A DNA stretch of 14,643 nt, taken from contig CAYOQG010000137.1 of assembly GCA_964405925.1 (NCBI GenBank), forward strand, positions 1-14,643. The letters run 5' to 3'. This document shows positions 14,551-14,643 of the stretch, in pieces. The DNA is from GCA-020344555 sp964405925 (GTDB lineage: Bacteria > Planctomycetota > Phycisphaerae > UBA1845). The translations under genes and the position numbers were made by a program. Each line of letters opens with the position of its first letter. The first letter of the stretch is position 1. The notes below the pieces were generated by a model. The model did not search any database, had not been told where the DNA came from, and saw nothing but the letters and a program-made list of their open reading frames with translations.

Positions 14551-14643
14551 CAAGAGACTAGAAACTGGAAACTAGAGACGGGGAGCGCGAATTGGGGATT
14601 GGCGATTGCGGATTGGGGATTGGGGAAAGGAAATGGCGAATGT
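14551..14643. repeat. Start of a low-complexity repeat cluster
   Basis: The stretch begins with a near-tandem GACTAGAAACTGGAAACTAG (14557-14576). It continues with degenerate GATTGGGGATTGG-type units (14587-14626) and ends in GGCGAATGT, which resembles the CGAAnnGCGAAT family near the acyltransferase. It is cut by the window end. No coding potential is visible. Confidence 0.55.

Larger units (their letters stand above)
14288..14643. other. Repeat-rich intergenic right flank
   Basis: No gene is supported after the permease stop. Minus-strand frames of 81 and 89 codons here (14200-14488) are translations of the GGGTTCGTTTGG repeat read backwards (KTNPNEP and TKRTQF motifs) and are not credible proteins. 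A GCGGAACCGC palindrome followed by ATTTTT (14378-14393) could be a very weak permease terminator. Bases 14446-14550 show nothing I can identify. Confidence 0.6.

Overview
The window looks like chromosomal DNA of a planctomycete, most likely of the Phycisphaerae or a related environmental lineage. This is inferred from four things: a giant secreted protein built from Cys-rich 'CC...C...GG...C' boxes ending in D-x-N-G-x-x-D-x-C-E loops, a planctomycete-style dockerin-like pair of VDFVD motifs, weak or absent Shine-Dalgarno sites at most genes, and dispersed intergenic repeats (GGGTTCGTTTGG units; CGAAnnGCGAAT inverted repeats). The sequence is GC-rich by eye. No rRNA, tRNA, CRISPR array, integrase, transposase or phage gene was seen.

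Layout. Positions 1-372 hold no firm gene, but contain a compact pair of overlapping hairpins. On the minus strand, 373-1764 encodes an HD-GYP-type protein with a damaged metal site. A strong hairpin terminator (2050-2079) separates it from a 2066-residue exported mosaic protein (2178-8378, minus). That protein is preceded by an 881-base gene-free stretch carrying a well-formed minus-strand promoter and several palindromes. Next, still on the minus strand, is a likely two-gene envelope operon: an LpxL/HtrB-type lipid A acyltransferase (10938-11927), then a DUF2723/TMEM260-like multi-membrane glycosyltransferase (9260-10903). Divergently, on the plus strand, come queA (12069-13172, queuosine synthesis) and a TauE/SafE-family permease (13214-14287). 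The window ends in repeat-rich intergenic DNA.

How the genes fit together. The acyltransferase and glycosyltransferase are both envelope-building enzymes and are probably co-transcribed. The giant protein is extracellular by its signal peptide and cysteine content. The HD-GYP protein belongs to the cyclic-di-GMP signalling world, but may sense rather than hydrolyse. QueA is housekeeping tRNA modification, and nothing visible ties it to the permease beyond a 41-base gap.

The most unusual features are: (i) four tandem ~125-residue Cys-rich domains at the C-terminus of the giant protein; (ii) a 122-bp palindromic element apparently inserted in frame in the central loop of the TauE/SafE permease; (iii) a repeat family that flanks the acyltransferase gene on both sides and supplies its last codons and stop codon; (iv) loss of key metal ligands in the HD-GYP protein; and (v) several short regions where two hairpins compete for the same bases. 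I did not find a complete, clearly new defence or biosynthetic system here.
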